In this document: piece after piece, positions 5,092 to 7,777 of the stretch | How positions within the stretch are numbered: position 1 is the stretch's first letter | Layout of the letters: every line of letters starts with the position of its first letter | DNA from: Planctomycetaceae bacterium | GTDB taxonomy: Bacteria > Planctomycetota > Planctomycetia > Pirellulales > Thermoguttaceae | DNA: 7,777 nucleotides | Direction of reading: 5' to 3' | NCBI GenBank assembly: GCA_031283825.1 | Contig: JAITAZ010000072.1 | Location: 1 to 7,777, forward strand | Notes under the pieces: generated by a model | Seen by the model: the letters and a program-made list of their open reading frames with translations, nothing else | What the model was told of the DNA's origin: nothing | The model's database searches: none | Program-made: the position numbers and the translations under genes

Positions 5092-7116
5092 CTATTTTTC
5101 TAATCCGTATCGTTTGATTTTTCTGTCTAGGGTAGTTCGTTCTATTCCTAGTTGTTTGGCGACTAGACTCTTATTCCATTGAAGATGTTCAAGCGTCCTT
5201 ATGATATGATTACGCTCAATGTCCTCAAGAGACAACGGAATAAAGACGTCTTGCGGCTCGTCAATCATTCTAATTCCGGACTCTCCAGTCGTATTTAATG
5301 TTGAAAGAAGTAAATCCTGTTCTTGAATATATTGACCATTTCCCAAAACTACCGCTCTTTCTATTACGTTTTTTAATTCTCGAATGTTGCCGGGCCATCT
5401 GTAACTAATCAATATTCTCATTGCGTCGGTGTCGAAACCGTCGTAGCGTCGTCCGGTTTCTTTGCAGTATCGGTCTAGAAAATATTCTGCCAGTAGTTGG
5501 ATATCTTCGGCTCTTTTTCTTAACGGCGGAACTATGATTTCTAATACTCTTAATCGGAAAAATAAATCGTGTCTGAATCGTCCTTCTGCAACTTCTTTTT
5601 CCAAATCGCGATTTGTTGCCGCTAAGACTCTCACGTCAACAGAAATTGTCGAATTACCGCCAACCCTTTCAAACGAGCTGCCCTCAAGCACCCTCAAAAA
5701 TTTTGCCTGCAACGCTTGACTCATTTCGCCGATTTCATCCAAAAAAAGCGTTCCTGTATTTGCCGCTTCAAATTTTCCAATTTTCCGTTCGGTTGCCCCT
5801 GTAAACGAGCCTTTTTCATGTCCGAATAATTCGCTTTCTAGCAGATTCTCCGAAATTGCCGCACAATTCATGCAAATCAGCGGCTTCGACTTACGCGGAC
5901 TAGCAAGATGAATTGCTCTCGCGATAAGTTCCTTTCCGACGCCGCTTTCTCCGCGAATTAAAACAGTAGCTTTTCCTGCCGCCGCCCGCAAAATTAAATT
6001 GTTGACTTGAGCCATCGCATCGCTCTTGCCGATTATTTCGCTGTTCATTTGTAGCATTTCGCGTAAATTATTATTTTCTTTTCTAGCTTGAGTAAGATTC
6101 GCGGCGAGTTCTTTCTGTTTATTCATGTTGGCAAGCGCGACTCCAAGCGTATCTGCAACTGCGAGTGTGTATTGTAAATCGGCGTCGTCGAATTGTTTGT
6201 TTTCTTTGATCGTGTAAAGATGAATCAATCCTTGAATCCCGTTTTGAAATCGAATTGGCGCGACTAACGTGTTTACGACGCCTTCGCGTTGTTTCGTTTT
6301 TGATCCGGTTTTTGAACCGATATTAGGTTCGTGAAACAGGCATGCTTCTTTTTTTTCGAATATAGAGCTGACAATCGACTGATTAATTACGTTGTACTGT
6401 AAATTTTCAAGAGTAGCATTGGCGACAAGACGAATATCAGACGCATTTTGAGAGGATTTCAAATTGTAAGGAAACAACCAAAGTCCAGCGCCGTCTGCGC
6501 CGGTTGCTTTTAGCAAGCCTTCGATTGCGGCGCGTGCGATATTATTTATTTCGCTTGCTTTGCCGAGTTGATAAGCAAGACGACAAAGTTCGACTGCGCC
6601 GTGACCGGAGCGGGTTATTAGTTGAGAATTTTGTTTATCGTCGGTTTTTAGCAGCGAGGTTTGCGAGGTGCGGCGTAAGATTCCGGTGGCGGTTTCGTTG
6701 TCGGTATCTGGTGCGCGGAGAGAATCGCCGTTTACGCCGAAGATGCCGGAGTGAACTTCGTCGTCGTCTATTCCTGTAACGGTATCGGTATTTTCGAGCG
6801 TTCCGTAGCCGAATTTGAGAATTGAGTGTCCGATTTGAATTTGGCTATCTTGTTGTAATTCGTTTAGGTTTGATAAAACTTGTTTATTGTCAACGATAGT
6901 TCCGTTTCGGCTATCGAGGTCTTGTAGAAACCATTTACCTGAATCGAAATAAATCTTTGCGTGGAAACGGCTACATCTGTCGTCCAGAAGTATGATTTTA
7001 TTTTCATTTGCGCGACCTATAGTTATTTCAGTTTCGGAATTAAAAGAGACTAATTCTTTTTGTTCGCCGTTTTGTATTCTGATTAGGTAAGCGTTTTCTG
7101 ATTGAGTTGATTGCAT
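5092..7116 (-). CDS. FHA-GAF-AAA+ sigma54-dependent transcriptional activator
   Basis: This 674-residue enhancer-binding protein uses ATP to open sigma54 promoters. The FHA domain (about 20-105) keeps GR at 34-35, S49, H52 and N71, the phosphothreonine-binding set, so input probably comes from a Ser/Thr kinase partner. A polar linker (107-165) leads to a GAF domain (about 175-335) and a short coiled coil (333-357). The AAA+ core (about 358-595) has Walker A GESGVGKE (389-396), the sigma54 loop GSFTGA (436-441), Walker [10 protein letters not shown] (455-463), ATNRDL (500-505), arginine-finger region FRHDLFFRL (514-522) and WPGNIREL (574-581). A Fis-type helix-turn-helix ends it (about 643-674). 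All catalytic residues are present. There is no receiver domain. The ATG at 7116 sits just ahead of the FHA domain, with no Shine-Dalgarno site but a TATAAT close upstream. Targets are unknown. Confidence 0.95.
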   Translation of the reverse strand: MQSTQSENAYLIRIQNGEQKELVSFNSETEITIGRANENKIILLDDRCSRFHAKIYFDSGKWFLQDLDSRNGTIVDNKQVLSNLNELQQDSQIQIGHSILKFGYGTLENTDTVTGIDDDEVHSGIFGVNGDSLRAPDTDNETATGILRRTSQTSLLKTDDKQNSQLITRSGHGAVELCRLAYQLGKASEINNIARAAIEGLLKATGADGAGLWLFPYNLKSSQNASDIRLVANATLENLQYNVINQSIVSSIFEKKEACLFHEPNIGSKTGSKTKQREGVVNTLVAPIRFQNGIQGLIHLYTIKENKQFDDADLQYTLAVADTLGVALANMNKQKELAANLTQARKENNNLREMLQMNSEIIGKSDAMAQVNNLILRAAAGKATVLIRGESGVGKELIARAIHLASPRKSKPLICMNCAAISENLLESELFGHEKGSFTGATERKIGKFEAANTGTLFLDEIGEMSQALQAKFLRVLEGSSFERVGGNSTISVDVRVLAATNRDLEKEVAEGRFRHDLFFRLRVLEIIVPPLRKRAEDIQLLAEYFLDRYCKETGRRYDGFDTDAMRILISYRWPGNIRELKNVIERAVVLGNGQYIQEQDLLLSTLNTTGESGIRMIDEPQDVFIPLSLEDIERNHIIRTLEHLQWNKSLVAKQLGIERTTLDRKIKRYGLEK

Positions 7117-7131
7117 GGAATTAACGATAAA

Positions 7132-7137
7132 ATTATA
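7132..7137 (-). promoter_or_regulatory. Candidate -10 box (TATAAT) for the sigma54 activator gene
   Basis: The minus strand reads TATAAT 15 bp upstream of the ATG. No good -35 lies 16-18 bp further up; the hexamer at 17 bp is GCTTAT. A start about 7 bp downstream would leave a leader of roughly 9 nt, in keeping with the missing Shine-Dalgarno site. Confidence 0.35.
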
Positions 7138-7163
7138 TGCGGTTCGGATTTAAAATAAGCATA

Positions 7164-7199
7164 GCCGTTGAAATCCCATCGTGAATTTATGTCAACGGC
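7164..7199. promoter_or_regulatory. Inverted repeat upstream of the activator gene, possible operator
   Basis: GCCGTTGAAAT (7164-7174) and ATGTCAACGGC (7189-7199) pair over 11 bp with one mismatch, separated by 14 bp. The dyad lies 48-83 bp upstream of the ATG, just upstream of the candidate promoter, a position suited to an activator or autoregulatory site. A second perfect palindrome, TTTTGATCAAAA, lies at 7227-7238. Function is inferred from position only. Confidence 0.4.
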
Positions 7200-7267
7200 A
7201 AACAATTTTGTAATACATTTTTATCTTTTTGATCAAAATTACAACAGGGGCGCCGAAAATAACATAG

Positions 7268-7344
7268 TAACTCATGTTAAGCGATTGCTGCCCCAGATCA
7301 TGTAGGCGACCGCCGACGGTAAATCTGGATTGATTTTAATTATT
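7268..7344 (+). repeat. GGTAGGCGACC-type repeat, simple form
   Basis: The unit starts TAACTCATGTTA and runs through TGTAGGCGACCGCCGACGG to an AT-rich tail. The first 50 bp match 4645-4694 in the same orientation; the last 32 match 4777-4808 inverted. Unlike that cluster, it lacks any hairpin between GACCG and CCGACGG. It ends exactly where the 433-bp palindrome begins. Confidence 0.75.
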
Positions 7345-7777
7345 GGGAATCTCTAAAAATTCAATTTTTATTAAAACCGCGTAGCGGTTTCCCAAAATAG
7401 CGATGGGTAAAAATTCGCTAGAATTTTCACCCATCGAAAAAAATCACGTTACGAATTTATTTTCGACGGGTGAAATCACGTTGCGATTTTACCCATCGCT
7501 ATTTTGGAGTTGTCCCGACAGGACAAGGCGGTAATAGATCAGATAGGCAACCGCCGAATCTGGTAGGCGACCGCCTACCTGAGTCGGTGGTCGCCTTGTC
7601 CCGTAGGGACAACTCCAAAATAGCGATGGGTAAAATCGCAATGCGATTTCACCCGTCGAAAATAAATTCGTAACGCGATTTTTTTCGATGGGTGAAAATT
7701 CTAGCGAATTTTTACCCATCGCTATTTTGGGAAACCGCTACGCGGTTTTAATAAAAATTGAATTTTTAGAGATTCCC
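7345..7777. mobile_element. 433-bp nested palindromic element with GGGAATCTCTAAAAA ends
   Basis: Arms of 186 bp (7345-7530 and 7592-7777) are inverted with no gaps and five mismatches (7446, 7478, 7480, 7517, 7520), around a 61-bp centre. The ends are the same 15-bp terminus as the element at 2201-2397, and the next 15 bp are also similar (TTTTTATTAA). Each arm holds smaller palindromes: AAACCGC/GCGGTTT with loop GTA (7374-7390), a 16-bp stem with loop GCTA (7401-7436), and a second CGAYGGGT stem (about 7465-7499). The centre contains GGTAGGCG/CGCCTACC (7562-7579). No protein is plausible, as the open frames here merely follow the palindrome. The right flank is off the window, so a target duplication cannot be checked. 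Confidence 0.85.

Noticed and set aside
7470..7719. Open frames on both strands within the 433-bp palindrome
   Set aside because: They mirror each other because the DNA is palindromic and have no protein-like composition.

Overview
The window holds three genes set in unusually repeat-rich intergenic DNA. It most likely comes from a low-GC, probably host- or gut-associated member of the Planctomycetota (PVC group). That guess rests on two proteins. One is a long Gfo/Idh/MocA oxidoreductase of the type common in Pirellulales-like genomes. The other is an FHA-GAF-AAA+ sigma54 activator, an architecture frequent in that phylum. Neither has a Shine-Dalgarno site at its start. The placement comes from recalled family features, not from a database search.

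Layout. Positions 1-562 carry no gene. They contain an inverted pair of GGGGAC arrays with 9-bp period (121-332), a terminal-repeat end (398-412) and a TTAGGA-bounded palindromic element (417-498). A Rpn-family nuclease gene (563-1813, minus strand) follows. It has a tetrapeptide-repeat C-terminus and an internal in-frame ATG with a good Shine-Dalgarno site, as expected for a nested antitoxin (RpnS). The 1814-2742 gap is AT-rich and holds inverted CGGAT arrays around a complete 197-bp inverted-repeat element (2201-2397). The Gfo/Idh/MocA gene occupies 2743-4647 (plus). The convergent gap 4648-5091 is almost wholly repeats: GGTAGGCGACC units, perfect hairpins, a second TTAGGA element and half of the 197-bp element. 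The sigma54 activator gene lies at 5092-7116 (minus). From 7117 to the end come its upstream region, another GGTAGGCGACC-type repeat, and a 433-bp nested palindrome ending on the last base of the window.

The three genes do not form an operon and share no evident pathway. The oxidoreductase is probably a metabolic enzyme whose Tat export leader has decayed. The FHA-GAF-sigma54 protein is a signal-responsive activator whose targets are not visible here. The Rpn gene is a probable toxin-antitoxin or phage-defence gene-within-gene. The strongest leads are the nested RpnS candidate, the 433-bp palindrome, and a family of non-autonomous elements that share the 15-bp terminus GGGAATCTCTAAAAA but carry different payloads.
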